Shown one piece after another: positions 36,590-45,341 of a stretch of DNA of 64,000 nucleotides. The position numbers and the translations under genes were made by a program. The notes below the pieces were generated by a model. It searched no databases. It had not been told where the DNA came from and saw nothing but the letters and a program-made list of their open reading frames with translations. Position 1 is the stretch's first letter; the number at the start of each line of letters is the position of its first letter. Source of the stretch: WTFV01 sp965203525 (GTDB lineage Bacteria; Acidobacteriota; Vicinamibacteria; Vicinamibacterales; UBA8438); the NCBI GenBank assembly GCA_965203525.1, contig OZ241898.1, positions 1,302,001-1,366,000 on the forward strand, in the 5' to 3' direction.

Positions 36590-37354
36590 CTATTCGTGCA
36601 TGTGCTCCAGGTAGATGCGCTCGAGATCGGCGTGGCCGATCTCGTCCGTGCTCATCTCCGTGACCAGGCGCCCGTGCCGCATGATGCCGACGCGCGTGCC
36701 GGTCTCCTTGGCGCGGAACAGGTCGTGCGTCGCCATGAGCACCGCGACGCCGTGGTCCCTGAGTTTCCCGAGCAGCTCGGAGAACTCGTTGGAGGCCTGC
36801 GGATCGAGGCCGGACGTCGGCTCGTCGAGCAGCAGCGCGTCGGCCTCCTTGGCGATGGCTATGGCGATGCCGACCTTCTGGCGCATGCCCTTGGAGTACT
36901 CGGACACGCGGCGACGGACCGCGGCGGGCGGCAGGCCCGCGCCGACCAGGACGTCGGTGAGCCGCGCCGGGGCCAGCGATCCCCGCCCGCCCAGCGCGGC
37001 GAAGTACTCCAGGTTCTCCAGGCCGCTGAGGTTGCGGTACAGCATCACCTGCTCGGGAACGTAGGCCAGGCGCCGCTTGGACTCCAGGGGCTCGGTGGCG
37101 ACGTCGAGTCCCGTCACGCGCACGCTCCCGGCCGTCGGCTCGACGAACCCCAGGAACAGGTGGATGGTGGTCGTCTTGCCGGCGCCGTTCGGGCCCAGCA
37201 GACAGTAGATCTCCGCGGGTCCGACGCGCAGATCGAGGTCGGCGACGGCCTCCACTTCGCCATACCGCTTGCGTAGCGCCCGCGCTTCGAGAACGGGTGT
37301 CGACGCGTCCGCCGCGGACGCGGACGGGGCGTCGGTCGGCACGACTTCGCTCAT
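36590..37354 (-). CDS. ABC exporter ATP-binding subunit
   Basis: A 254-residue ATPase with Walker A LLGPNGAGKTTTIHLFLG, the signature EYSKGMRQKVGIAIAIAK, Walker B ALLLDEPTSGLDPQASNEF and the switch His in LMATHDLF. The first ~20 residues are a non-conserved extension. YSKGMRQKV in place of LSGGQ is common in ABC-2 exporters of the NosF/CcmA type. It powers the two following permeases. First gene of the operon. Confidence 0.93.
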   Translation of the reverse strand: MSEVVPTDAPSASAADASTPVLEARALRKRYGEVEAVADLDLRVGPAEIYCLLGPNGAGKTTTIHLFLGFVEPTAGSVRVTGLDVATEPLESKRRLAYVPEQVMLYRNLSGLENLEYFAALGGRGSLAPARLTDVLVGAGLPPAAVRRRVSEYSKGMRQKVGIAIAIAKEADALLLDEPTSGLDPQASNEFSELLGKLRDHGVAVLMATHDLFRAKETGTRVGIMRHGRLVTEMSTDEIGHADLERIYLEHMHE

Positions 37355-37410
37355 GGAACTCGAACAGGGCCCTGGCGGATCGCCAGTGGCTCCGCCCTCC
37401 GGGGAAACGA

Positions 37411-37433
37411 GAAAAACGCCGGCGCGCCGGCGG
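37411..37433 (-). terminator. Putative rho-independent terminator of the small secreted-protein gene
   Basis: On the minus strand a self-complementary GCCGGCGCGCCGGC (37431-37418) is followed by GTTTTTC, giving a GC-rich stem and a T run. It lies 45 bp after the stop of the small secreted-protein gene and before the ABC operon. Confidence 0.5.
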
Positions 37434-37477
37434 CGCGTCGAACCACGGAACCGGGGAACTGCGGAATCGACGGGTGG

Positions 37478-37747
37478 TCAGGCGGGCGGCGCCCGGGAGC
37501 CGCAACCCTCGATCTCCGCGTCGCGGGCGCAGGCCTGCGCCCGCGCATGGGGGCTGCCGCCGGCCGCCGGATCGGGGTCGCCGTGGACGCTCGGGGCGAT
37601 GAGCGGCGAACCGTGGACGTGGCACGGAACGCACGTGTCGCCGCGTCCGTCCGCCGCGTCGTGGGAATGCGGCGCGGCCGCGAGAGCCAGCAGCGCGAGC
37701 GCGACGATCGCGCCCCACCGCAAGAGCATCGGCCGGCCGGCACGCAT
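37478..37747 (-). CDS. Small secreted His/Cys-rich protein (left flank of DISARM)
   Basis: An 89-residue protein with a signal peptide (MLLRWGAIVALALLALAAA) and then PHSHDAADGRGDTCVPCHVH, that is HxH and CxxCHxH clusters that could bind a metal such as copper or zinc. The rest is low-complexity and Pro/Ala-rich with two more Cys. It recalls small DUF2946-like proteins but I cannot assign it. A protein of the same plan is encoded at 59524-59808, on the other side of the defence island. Confidence 0.6.
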   Translation of the reverse strand: MRAGRPMLLRWGAIVALALLALAAAPHSHDAADGRGDTCVPCHVHGSPLIAPSVHGDPDPAAGGSPHARAQACARDAEIEGCGSRAPPA

Positions 37748-37778
37748 GGTTACCTTCTAGCGCGTTCGCGTGGGCCTG

Positions 37779-39767
37779 TCAAGGGCGGCGGCGCGGGTGG
37801 GTGCGCGTCGGATTTGCGCCGATCGAGGCCGGCTCGAGCGCGCCCGGGCGCCGTCGGTCCGTCTCCGGCGCCCCACCGCCGGGCGGTCCGGCATCCCCGC
37901 GGTCCGGCCCGCCCCGTCCCCCCGGACGGACGATCCGGGGCACATCCTGCGCCGCGCCCGGGAAGAACGCCGCGTCCTCCAGCCCCAGCACCGGCACCAC
38001 CAGCGCCCGGTCCAGATAGTCGTTGCGCATCTCGCACGACGTCTCGGAGATCAGGGTGCAGCCGTGGCACGCGGCGCCGTGCAGCCACCGCCGTTCCATG
38101 CTTTCGCCCGGCGCGTGCTGTGCGCACAGGGGGTCGTTGGAGCAGAGCGCGCCGGCGCGCAGCGCGTCCGCGAGATGGTCTTCGACGTGCCGGGCCTGCT
38201 GCACGAGGCCGCCGAGCGTGCCCTCGGCGTCGGGAGTCCCCGTGTGGAGGAGAATGCCGAAGCGGCCGCCGTCCGGTTCGTGCTCGGCGTAGACCCGCTC
38301 GCGGATGGAGCTGGCCGGATAGCCGCAGCGCATCGCCAGCGACTGGATCAGCAGGTGCGACAGCGTATGCAGCAGGACGTACGGTCCGCCCGGAAACGGC
38401 CGCGGCGGCCGGCCGCGCGGCGTCCCGCGGTTCTCGGCCCAGGCGGCGTGGCCGCGGGCGAGGTCGGCGAGGCGGCGCACCACCGCCGGCCGTCCCGCCC
38501 AGGCGGCCACCGCGTCCGCGCGCAACTGCACGAACACGCCCTCGCCGCGGTTCTCGACGGCGGGAAACCACTCCGGTTCGAGCGCGATGGCCGCCCGCTC
38601 GACGTCGGTGTCGTATTCGCCGTGGATGTCCGGCGTCTCCGCTTCGAAGCGGGTGAACCCGACGAGGGCCTGCACTTCCCGCAGCCGATGGAGCTGCATG
38701 ACCGACGCGACCCCGTCGGTGCGCGCGGTCCTGCGCCACGCGCCGGCGGGCAGGCGCCGGGCGTGGAAGTCGGGATCGACGGGCGCCTCGTCGCCGAAAC
38801 CCTCGGGGACGGCGAGCAGCGCGTCGAGCTCGACCTGCTTCACCGGCCGGTCGCCGCCCTTCCCGCGCCGGCGCTCGTCGATCGCCTCCAGGACCTCGCG
38901 GTCGTCGAACGGGTCGAGCGCCGCCGCGACCGCCGGCTTCTTCTTCATGAAGGCGAGGCCGGCCGCGTCTTCCACGATCTGCAGGTCGTCCCAGAGCGCG
39001 CCGACGGCGCGGGCGACGGCGGCGCCGTGGTCGGGCAGCGACAGCACGCTGACCACCTGCGGGAACCAGGCGTTCGACGCGGTGCGGATGAGCAGGCGGC
39101 TCGGCTGGTTGCAGTCTTCGTGCGCGTCGCGGCCGAGCCAGGGGCGGGCGCCGCGGCAGGTGTCGAGCGGATTCCGGTTGAGCTCGGCGGCCTCGTAGAG
39201 CGGCCGCGACTTTCCGCATTCGCACCGCACGTGCAGGTCCGCGAGGTCGCCCGTCGTGCCGCGCTCGTCCAGCCACAACTGCCGCCGGCAGGGGGAGCCG
39301 GGGCCGTGGACGAAACCCCGCCAGTCGAGGTCGTCGACGTGCCCCCGCGGGCAGGCGCGCACGAAGCGGGTGGGCACCACCGGCCGGCGCTCGAAGCGTC
39401 CCCGTTCGTCCAGCGCCCGGCGATGCGCGAGCCGCCGCGAACGGTCGCGCGGCGGGCCGCCCGACTGCCCGCCGCCGTCCTCCTGCACGACGAACCACTC
39501 GGGGAACCGCCACGCGCCGATGCCTCGCGGGGCAGCCCAGGGTTCGTCCGGGCTCGGCGGCGGCGCGTGGAGCCGGGGCGCGGGCACGCCGGTCATGCTC
39601 CGCAGCTTGTGCGCGAGCCGGGGCTCGACCACTTCGTCGAGCCCCGGCGGCCAGGTGTCGAGGCCGCCGACGATGGCGGAGTGCCGGGGCAGATCGATCA
39701 GCGCGCCCGGACCGTAGGTCGTGATCACCTGGCTCTGGCGCAGCCGGCCGTGGGGCCGGCGGGTCAT
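37779..39767 (-). CDS. drmB: DISARM protein DrmB (DUF1998)
   Basis: A 662-residue protein matching DISARM DrmB: N-terminal QSQVITTYGPGALIDLPRHS, then several Cys clusters likely to hold zinc (CPRGHVDDLDW, RCECGKSRPLYEA, CSNDPLCAQH, CHGCTLISETSCEMRNDYLD) and the DUF1998 core YVLLHTLSHLLIQSLAMRCG. DrmB works with helicase DrmA to recognise and load on incoming DNA (family knowledge). Start ATG 39767 overlaps the drmA stop by 4 bp. The Gly/Pro/Arg-rich end is not conserved. No PLD-family drmC follows; the next gene is the unrelated small secreted protein. Confidence 0.92.
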   Translation of the reverse strand: MTRRPHGRLRQSQVITTYGPGALIDLPRHSAIVGGLDTWPPGLDEVVEPRLAHKLRSMTGVPAPRLHAPPPSPDEPWAAPRGIGAWRFPEWFVVQEDGGGQSGGPPRDRSRRLAHRRALDERGRFERRPVVPTRFVRACPRGHVDDLDWRGFVHGPGSPCRRQLWLDERGTTGDLADLHVRCECGKSRPLYEAAELNRNPLDTCRGARPWLGRDAHEDCNQPSRLLIRTASNAWFPQVVSVLSLPDHGAAVARAVGALWDDLQIVEDAAGLAFMKKKPAVAAALDPFDDREVLEAIDERRRGKGGDRPVKQVELDALLAVPEGFGDEAPVDPDFHARRLPAGAWRRTARTDGVASVMQLHRLREVQALVGFTRFEAETPDIHGEYDTDVERAAIALEPEWFPAVENRGEGVFVQLRADAVAAWAGRPAVVRRLADLARGHAAWAENRGTPRGRPPRPFPGGPYVLLHTLSHLLIQSLAMRCGYPASSIRERVYAEHEPDGGRFGILLHTGTPDAEGTLGGLVQQARHVEDHLADALRAGALCSNDPLCAQHAPGESMERRWLHGAACHGCTLISETSCEMRNDYLDRALVVPVLGLEDAAFFPGAAQDVPRIVRPGGRGGPDRGDAGPPGGGAPETDRRRPGALEPASIGANPTRTHPRRRP

Positions 39768-42700
39768 GGTGCCGCGTCCCGGCCGGTCGGCTCCCGGATG
39801 CGCAGGTCGACCTCCGGCTCGACGTCGCGCAGCGACCGGTTCGCGCGGAACCGGCGGTGGTGTTCCGATTCGAACGCGGTGTCGAGCATCTCGCGCAGCA
39901 GCGGCCGGCCCTCCGTCTTCTCGTGCCGCTGGTACTTCACGGCGACGTTGCCGGCGTGGTAGTCGTCCACCACCGCGCGCCAGGAATCGAGCAGCGCGGC
40001 GACGCGGGCGCGCACGGCGCGGAGCCGCTCGGGACGCTCGCCGCCGTCGGCGAACGGCTGCCGTTCGACCCGTTCCCCGAACGAGGCGAGCAGCCGCTCC
40101 TCCAGCCGGGCGCGCACTTCCGCCAGGCGTTCGGCGCCTTCCGGGGGCGTCAGCGCCGGCTCGGCGTGCCGGGCCAGCCCCACCAGCGCGCCGGCGAGGC
40201 CGCGATCGAGGGCGCGGGCCGAGAACGGCGTCACGCTCGACACTTCCACCGAGCGGTAGAAGGTCTCGTGGTAGTGCCGGAACCGCTCGTAGTGCGAGCG
40301 GTCGCGCGGCTTGTGGACGTTCAGCAGCGTCACCACCAGGCCCGGACGCCGCTCGTCGCGTCCCACCCGGCTCGTCGCCTGGATGTACTCGGCGTGCGTC
40401 TTCGGCTGGCTCAGCACCACCATCAGGCCGAGCCGCGGCACGTCGAGGCCGACGGAGATCATGTTGGTGGCGATCGCGCAGTCCACGCGGTCGGTCTCGT
40501 GGAAGGCGCGCTCCAGCCGCCGCCGCGCGGCGGCCACCCGGTCGGTCGTCACCCGCGACGTCAGCTCCACCACGTCCGAGAACGTCCGGCGGTCGCGGAA
40601 CAGGCCGTGCGGCTCGCCGACGCGCCGGCGCTGGCCGTACTGCCGGACGGTGTTGCGGACCTCCTCCTCCAGGATGCGCCGCGCCCCGCCCAGTTCGCGC
40701 AGGCTGTTGAAGTAGCCGAGCACGGTCATGTACGGGTCGGCGGGGTTGTCGCGGTTCCCGTGCCCGCCGGCGTCTCGGTAGGCCCGCTCGGCCGCGCCCA
40801 GCAGCGCCAGCCAGACGCGGCGCATCAGCACCTTGGGGTTGCGCCCCGGCGCCGCGACGCCGAGATAGCGCCGGCCCGGCACGCGGTCCACGGGCCGGGT
40901 GCGCGCGAAGAAAGAATCGCGGCGGTTGGGGCCGGGAGGCGGGAAGACCCGCGTGTCGGACCGCGCGAACAGCGCCTGGATCTGGTCCCCGGCCTGGCGC
41001 GCGGTGGCCGTCGACGCCACGATCTTCGGCCGCACCGGCCGGCCGTCCTCGGCCGCGCGCACGCACAGGGCGTCGAGCGCCGACTCGTACAGGCCGACCA
41101 TCGTGCCCAGCGGCCCCGAGATCAGGTGCAACTCGTCCTGGATGACGAGGTCCGGCGGCGGCAGCGGACGTTCCAGGCGCTCGCCCGTCCGCGGTTCCGC
41201 CGCGCCGTGGAAGCCGGCCGCGCTGCAGCGGTCCGCGCCGCCGAGCAGCGCGCCGGCGCGCGCCTCCCACGGCAGCGCGGCGAACTTGTCCACCGTCGCG
41301 ATCAGGAACGCGGGCAGACGGCGGTAGATCGGCTCGTCCACGGCCAGGACGGGCAGGGGGCGGCCGCCGCTGAAGTCGCATTCGAAGTTCGCGCAGACGA
41401 CGCGCAACTCCCGTGGCCGGTCGTCGTCCGGCAGCAGGGTGAACGAGTCGGCGTCGAAGCGGGTCCCGCACCAGGGGCAGTTCTCGAGGGGGATGGGCGC
41501 AGGCCGCCCGCCGGGGTCCGCCTTGAACCGCCGGGTCTTCGCGCGCGCCGAATCCGGCGAGTCGCCGCCCTTGCGGCCCAGGACGTTGGGCGTCGCCGCC
41601 CGGCCGACCCACAGGCCGATCTCGAACGGCCACGTGCCGTATCGCGCGGCGTCGGCGGCGCGCTCCAGCTCCAGCGCGCAGACCAGACCGGCCGCGCGCG
41701 CGAGCTGGTCGAGGGTGAGCAGCCGCAGCGTGTAGCGCATGACGACGCAGACGCCGGCGCCCTGCCGCCCGTCCCGCCCGGGATTGCGCAGTCTCCGCAG
41801 CACCATCGCAAGCGCCGCCAGACCGAGGTACGCCTCGGTCTTGCCGCCCCCGGTCGGGAAGAAGAGCAGGTCCACGGTCTCGCGGTCCGCGTCGAGCGGA
41901 TCCGCCAGGCCGGGGACGTTCAGCAGGAGGAAGGCGAGCTGGAAGGCGCGCCAGCGGGGCGGCTCGTCGGCGAACCGCGCCGGGAGCCGCCGCCGCAGGG
42001 CGTGCGCCACCGCGCGGTTCGCCACGCGGAAGGCGTCGAGCACGTCGGCGTCCGCGGCCAGCACGTCGATGCCGCGCTCCATGCGGTCCGCGGCGGCCCC
42101 GGCCCGGCGCAGCAGCTCCGCCGCGGTCTCGCGCCGGGCATCCGGCGCCGCGCCCGTCGCGTCGGTCGCCAGGGCAGGCTGGACGGCGGTCGGCAGGTCC
42201 TCGCGCCGGGCGTCCGGCGGCGCGCCCGCCGCCGCGGGCCGGGATTCGATCCAGGCGCGGTACCGCGCCACCAGGGGCCGGAGCGCGGCCTCGGCGGCGC
42301 GCCCGTCCGGCAGCGCCCCCAGCGCGCCCATCGACAGCTCGGCGCCGGGCACCGGAGCGGTCGTCGTCCGTTCGACGTCGGCGCCGGGGATCCACGCCGT
42401 GCGCAGCGTCCGGCAGGCGCCGTCCGCGACCTCCCAGTCCGCCGCCACGCCGTGGCCGGCCGCGTACTCGGGAGCGTCGGCGTAGTGGAGGTCGGCCACC
42501 CGGTCGTCCCAGTCCACCGCCCGCGCCCCGCGCGGGTCGGGCCGGGGCACGAACGGCCGCCCGCCGCGGACCTCGATCTCGGCCTGGAAGGCGTAGGCGC
42601 GGTCCGGTTCCCGGTCGTCCGGCGCGCGCCGGTTCACCAGAAAGACCGACACCGACCGCGTCCCCGCCGGAATGCCGGCGAGCCCGCCGGTGTCCAGCGG

Positions 42701-43246
42701 CCGCTCGTCCACGTGCAGCGCGAGGCCGCCGGAGTCCGGCACGTCGCGCTCGCCGCTTCGAGGCGCGCCGCCGCGCGACAGCGCCACCCGCGTCGTCCGC
42801 TCGTGCGCCCGCCGCCGCCAGACCGATTCCGCCTTCCCGCCGGCGCCCTCGACTTCCGCGTGCTCGTAGTCGCCCCAGCGGACGGTCACGTCCAGCGCGT
42901 CCGCCTCCGCCGCGACGAGGAAGCTCAACCCCATCGACGACGGCAGGAAGCCCTTCCGCGCGGCCCGGCGCTCTTCCGACGACTCTTCCGCGAGGCCGCC
43001 CGACTCCGGCGTCTCGTCGACGACGTCGTCCTCGTCCGCGTCGGCGCGCCGCTCCGGCTCCGTGCCCGACGGAATCAGGAACCCGGTCAGATACCAGTTC
43101 GACGGGCGCACCCAGCCGGGCAGCCGCTCGGCCGCGAGCGCATGCCCCGCCCCCGGACCGATCAGGTCGAGGCGCAGGGCCTCGGCCAGCCGCTCGCGCA
43201 CCTCCGCGGAGTCCGCGCACGCCCCCGCCGCCTCCTGCCGCGTCAT
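39764..43246 (-). CDS. drmA: DISARM helicase DrmA
   Basis: A 1160-residue superfamily 2 helicase. Walker A is LLFFPTGGGKTEAYLGLAAL (~460-479), motif II-type LVIQDELHLISGPLGTMVGL (~700), motif III IVASTATARQAGDQ, and the second lobe ATNMISVGLDVPRLGLMVVL then QPKTHAEYIQATSRVGRDER, the DrmA-typical QATSRVGR. The N-terminal ~300 residues carry the family-specific domain (LTGFLIPSG, VSVFLVNRRAP). A run of Ala/Asp residues at 340-370 contains small repeats. DrmA with DrmB is the DISARM core. Upstream, on this strand, is the remnant and cargo region rather than drmMI. Confidence 0.94.
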   Translation of the reverse strand: MTRQEAAGACADSAEVRERLAEALRLDLIGPGAGHALAAERLPGWVRPSNWYLTGFLIPSGTEPERRADADEDDVVDETPESGGLAEESSEERRAARKGFLPSSMGLSFLVAAEADALDVTVRWGDYEHAEVEGAGGKAESVWRRRAHERTTRVALSRGGAPRSGERDVPDSGGLALHVDERPLDTGGLAGIPAGTRSVSVFLVNRRAPDDREPDRAYAFQAEIEVRGGRPFVPRPDPRGARAVDWDDRVADLHYADAPEYAAGHGVAADWEVADGACRTLRTAWIPGADVERTTTAPVPGAELSMGALGALPDGRAAEAALRPLVARYRAWIESRPAAAGAPPDARREDLPTAVQPALATDATGAAPDARRETAAELLRRAGAAADRMERGIDVLAADADVLDAFRVANRAVAHALRRRLPARFADEPPRWRAFQLAFLLLNVPGLADPLDADRETVDLLFFPTGGGKTEAYLGLAALAMVLRRLRNPGRDGRQGAGVCVVMRYTLRLLTLDQLARAAGLVCALELERAADAARYGTWPFEIGLWVGRAATPNVLGRKGGDSPDSARAKTRRFKADPGGRPAPIPLENCPWCGTRFDADSFTLLPDDDRPRELRVVCANFECDFSGGRPLPVLAVDEPIYRRLPAFLIATVDKFAALPWEARAGALLGGADRCSAAGFHGAAEPRTGERLERPLPPPDLVIQDELHLISGPLGTMVGLYESALDALCVRAAEDGRPVRPKIVASTATARQAGDQIQALFARSDTRVFPPPGPNRRDSFFARTRPVDRVPGRRYLGVAAPGRNPKVLMRRVWLALLGAAERAYRDAGGHGNRDNPADPYMTVLGYFNSLRELGGARRILEEEVRNTVRQYGQRRRVGEPHGLFRDRRTFSDVVELTSRVTTDRVAAARRRLERAFHETDRVDCAIATNMISVGLDVPRLGLMVVLSQPKTHAEYIQATSRVGRDERRPGLVVTLLNVHKPRDRSHYERFRHYHETFYRSVEVSSVTPFSARALDRGLAGALVGLARHAEPALTPPEGAERLAEVRARLEERLLASFGERVERQPFADGGERPERLRAVRARVAALLDSWRAVVDDYHAGNVAVKYQRHEKTEGRPLLREMLDTAFESEHHRRFRANRSLRDVEPEVDLRIREPTGRDAAP

Positions 43247-43325
43247 GGGTTCGTTCGACCCGGAGCCGCCGTTCGTAGCCGGGGCGCACCGAAGGCGAGC
43301 ATCGTATCACCCGCCCGGCGCCCGC

Positions 43326-43433
43326 ACCGCCGGCGATCCGACGCGCGGTCGTCGTCCGCTACGCGGCGGCCAAGGCCCACATCTTCGCCAACCAGCCCGC
43401 ATCGCCGGCGATCCGATGCGCGGTCGTCGTCCG
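43326..43433. repeat. Direct repeat of 33 bp upstream of drmA
   Basis: GCCGGCGATCCGACGCGCGG with flanks at 43326-43358 recurs with two changes at 43401-43433, 75 bp further. It lies between the drmA start and the SDR remnant. Could be a relic of recombination that brought in the cargo, or a regulatory repeat for drmA. Confidence 0.6.
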
Positions 43434-43440
43434 GGCCGGA

Positions 43441-43763
43441 GCGGATGTGGGGCGGCGTGCGGTTCGGAGCGCGGCTCGTGGACAGCCGGCCGGTCCGCGT
43501 GCCGGCGCTCCCGCCGGCCGCGTTCGCGCCGATCCGCCGGATTGGGGGGCGCGGACGGCTGGTACCACGGCAACGCCCTCTGGCGCATCCGCGGCCTGCC
43601 GGACCTGCTCGCCGGCGGCGTCGGCTACCGCCGGGGCCGGCGCGACCGCGAGCGCCTCGGCCCCGGCGACGCCGTGGACTGGTGGCGGGTGTGGCGTTGC
43701 GAGCCGGACCGCCGCCTGCGGCTGGCGGCCGATGATGAAGGTCCCGGGCCGCGCATGACTTAA
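43441..43763 (+). pseudogene. Fragment of an SDR-DUF2867 gene with frameshifts
   Basis: Across two frames the sequence reads FGARLVDSRPVRVPALPPAA, FAPIRRIGG, then after a shift at the G run near 43540 GADGWYHGNALWRIRGLPDL, LAGGVGYRRGRRDRERLGPG, DAVDWWRVWRCEPDRRLRL, and after another shift MMKVPGRA just before a stop at about 43768. This is the DUF2867 domain found at the C-terminus of NAD-dependent epimerase-like proteins (typical GWYYANWLWRLRG and MKVPGRAWLEF). The Rossmann half and the last part are missing. Not functional. Confidence 0.75.
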
Positions 43764-43782
43764 CCTTTTGGGAACGTTGTGC

Positions 43783-43810
43783 TTGACAGTGAAACGGGAC
43801 CTGCTATATT
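43783..43810 (+). promoter_or_regulatory. Promoter of the higB/higA-immA operon
   Basis: A consensus TTGACA (43783-43788), a 16-bp spacer and TATATT (43805-43810), ending 6 bp before the higB ATG. It is the best sigma-70-like promoter in the window, set in AT-richer sequence, and implies a leaderless or nearly leaderless message. Confidence 0.7.
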
Positions 43811-43816
43811 TTCACG

Positions 43817-44110
43817 ATGCGGGTCATCGCGAAGAGGCCGCTCCGCGAGTTCTGGGAGCGGCACCCGGCCGCCAGGGGGCCGCTTCTCGCCTGGTTCCGG
43901 GAAGTCGAACGGGAGGACTGGGATACGCCAGCGGCCGTGAAGGCGAAGTACGGGAGCGCCAGCATCGTGGGCCGCAACCGCGTGGTGTTCAACGTCAAGG
44001 GCAACGCCTTCCGGCTGGTGGTGCGGATCAACTATGCGTGCCGCGTCGTCTACGTGCGGTTCATCGGCACGCACGCGGAGTACGACGCCGTGAACGTCGA
44101 GGAGGTGTGA
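43817..44110 (+). CDS. higB: HigB-type mRNA interferase toxin
   Basis: A 97-residue toxin of the HigB_toxin family: MRVIAKRPLREFWERHPAAR, LLAWFREVEREDWDTPAAVK, IVGRNRVVFNVKGNAFRLVV, RINYACRVVYVRFIGTHAEY. The family degrades mRNA on the ribosome. As usual for hig loci, the toxin gene comes before the antitoxin gene, with a 2-bp gap. Starts just after a strong promoter. Confidence 0.92.
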   Translation: MRVIAKRPLREFWERHPAARGPLLAWFREVEREDWDTPAAVKAKYGSASIVGRNRVVFNVKGNAFRLVVRINYACRVVYVRFIGTHAEYDAVNVEEV

Positions 44111-44112
44111 CG

Positions 44113-45324
44113 ATGACCGACATCCGGCCGGTTCGGACCGACGCCGACTACGAGGCCGCGCTCGCCCGGATCGACGAGCTCATGAACGCGGAACCGGGAA
44201 CGCCGGCCGGCCGGGAGCTCGACGTGCTGGTCGACCTGGTCGAGATCTACGAGAGCAGGCACGAGCCGATGGGGCATCCCGACCCGGTGTCCGCGATCGA
44301 GTTCCGCATGGAGCAGGCGGGACTGAAGCGGCGCGACCTGATCCCCTTCATCGGAAGCCGCGCGAAGGTCTCGGAGATCCTGTCCGGCCGGCGGGCGATC
44401 ACGATGCCGATGGCGCGGGCGCTGCACGAGCACCTCGGCATTCCGGCCGACGTGCTGCTGCGCCGGCCAGACGAAACGTCGGTCGATGAGTCCGCGAAGA
44501 TCGAGTGGACGCGGTTCCCGCTCCGGGCGTTGGCGAAGCGCGGCTGGATACCGAACGTGCGGAATCTCGCGGCGCATGCCGAAGAACTCGTCCGAGGGTT
44601 GATCGCGCGGGCCGGTGGCGCACACGCGATTTCCACGGCCCTCTACCGCGGGACCGACAACCTGCGCGCGAACGCCAAGACCGACCCGTACGCGCTCCGG
44701 GCCTGGTGCTGGCAAGCGTTGGCGACCGCGGCCGAGACCCGCCCGAGCGTCGGCTGCGCGCCCGGTGCGGTGACCGTCGACTTCCTCCGGCAGGTGGCGC
44801 GGCTGAGCTGCTCGGCCGACGGTCCGAAGCGGGCGCGCGAATTGCTGAACCGCAACGGCATTCCCCTCGTGATCGTCGAGCATCTCCCCAAGACCTACCT
44901 CGACGGCGCCGCCCTCCGGCTCGGCGACGGCCGGCCGGTGGTGGCGCTGACCCTGCGCTATGACCGTCTCGACAACTTCTGGTTCTGCCTGCTGCACGAG
45001 CTCGCGCACGTCGGCCGGCACATGAACGACGACGGGGAAGAGGTGTTCATCGACGACCTGACGTTGCGCCGCCTCGACGGCGGTCGCCAGGACCCGCGCG
45101 AGGCCGAAGCCGACGAGTGGGCGGAGGAGGCGCTCGTTCCCCGCGCCGCGTGGGAAGCCAGCGACGTCCGCGACCGCCCGACGCCGATGGCGGTGCTGAA
45201 TCTGGCGCAGGCGACGGGTGTGCATCCCGCGATCGTCGCCGGACGGGTCCGGTACGAAACGGGCAACTACCGGCTGCTGTCGCAGTTCGTCGGCACCGGC
45301 GAGGTGCGCCGGCAGTTTCGTTGA
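44113..45324 (+). CDS. HigA-type antitoxin fused to an ImmA/IrrE zinc-peptidase domain
   Basis: A 403-residue protein. The first ~120 residues are HigA-like, with an HTH (AIEFRMEQAGLKRRDLIPFI, SRAKVSEILSGRRAITMPMA). From about 240 onward lies an ImmA/IrrE domain with the zinc site LLHELAHVGRHMNDDGEEVF at ~294 and a downstream Glu in EAEADEWAEEALVPR. Such fusions may inactivate a repressor on stress. Directly after higB, so it is the presumed antitoxin; cleavage of itself or of a partner is a plausible control step but is inferred. Confidence 0.88.
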   Translation: MTDIRPVRTDADYEAALARIDELMNAEPGTPAGRELDVLVDLVEIYESRHEPMGHPDPVSAIEFRMEQAGLKRRDLIPFIGSRAKVSEILSGRRAITMPMARALHEHLGIPADVLLRRPDETSVDESAKIEWTRFPLRALAKRGWIPNVRNLAAHAEELVRGLIARAGGAHAISTALYRGTDNLRANAKTDPYALRAWCWQALATAAETRPSVGCAPGAVTVDFLRQVARLSCSADGPKRARELLNRNGIPLVIVEHLPKTYLDGAALRLGDGRPVVALTLRYDRLDNFWFCLLHELAHVGRHMNDDGEEVFIDDLTLRRLDGGRQDPREAEADEWAEEALVPRAAWEASDVRDRPTPMAVLNLAQATGVHPAIVAGRVRYETGNYRLLSQFVGTGEVRRQFR

Positions 45325-45341
45325 GGTAGCGGGGGCACTCT

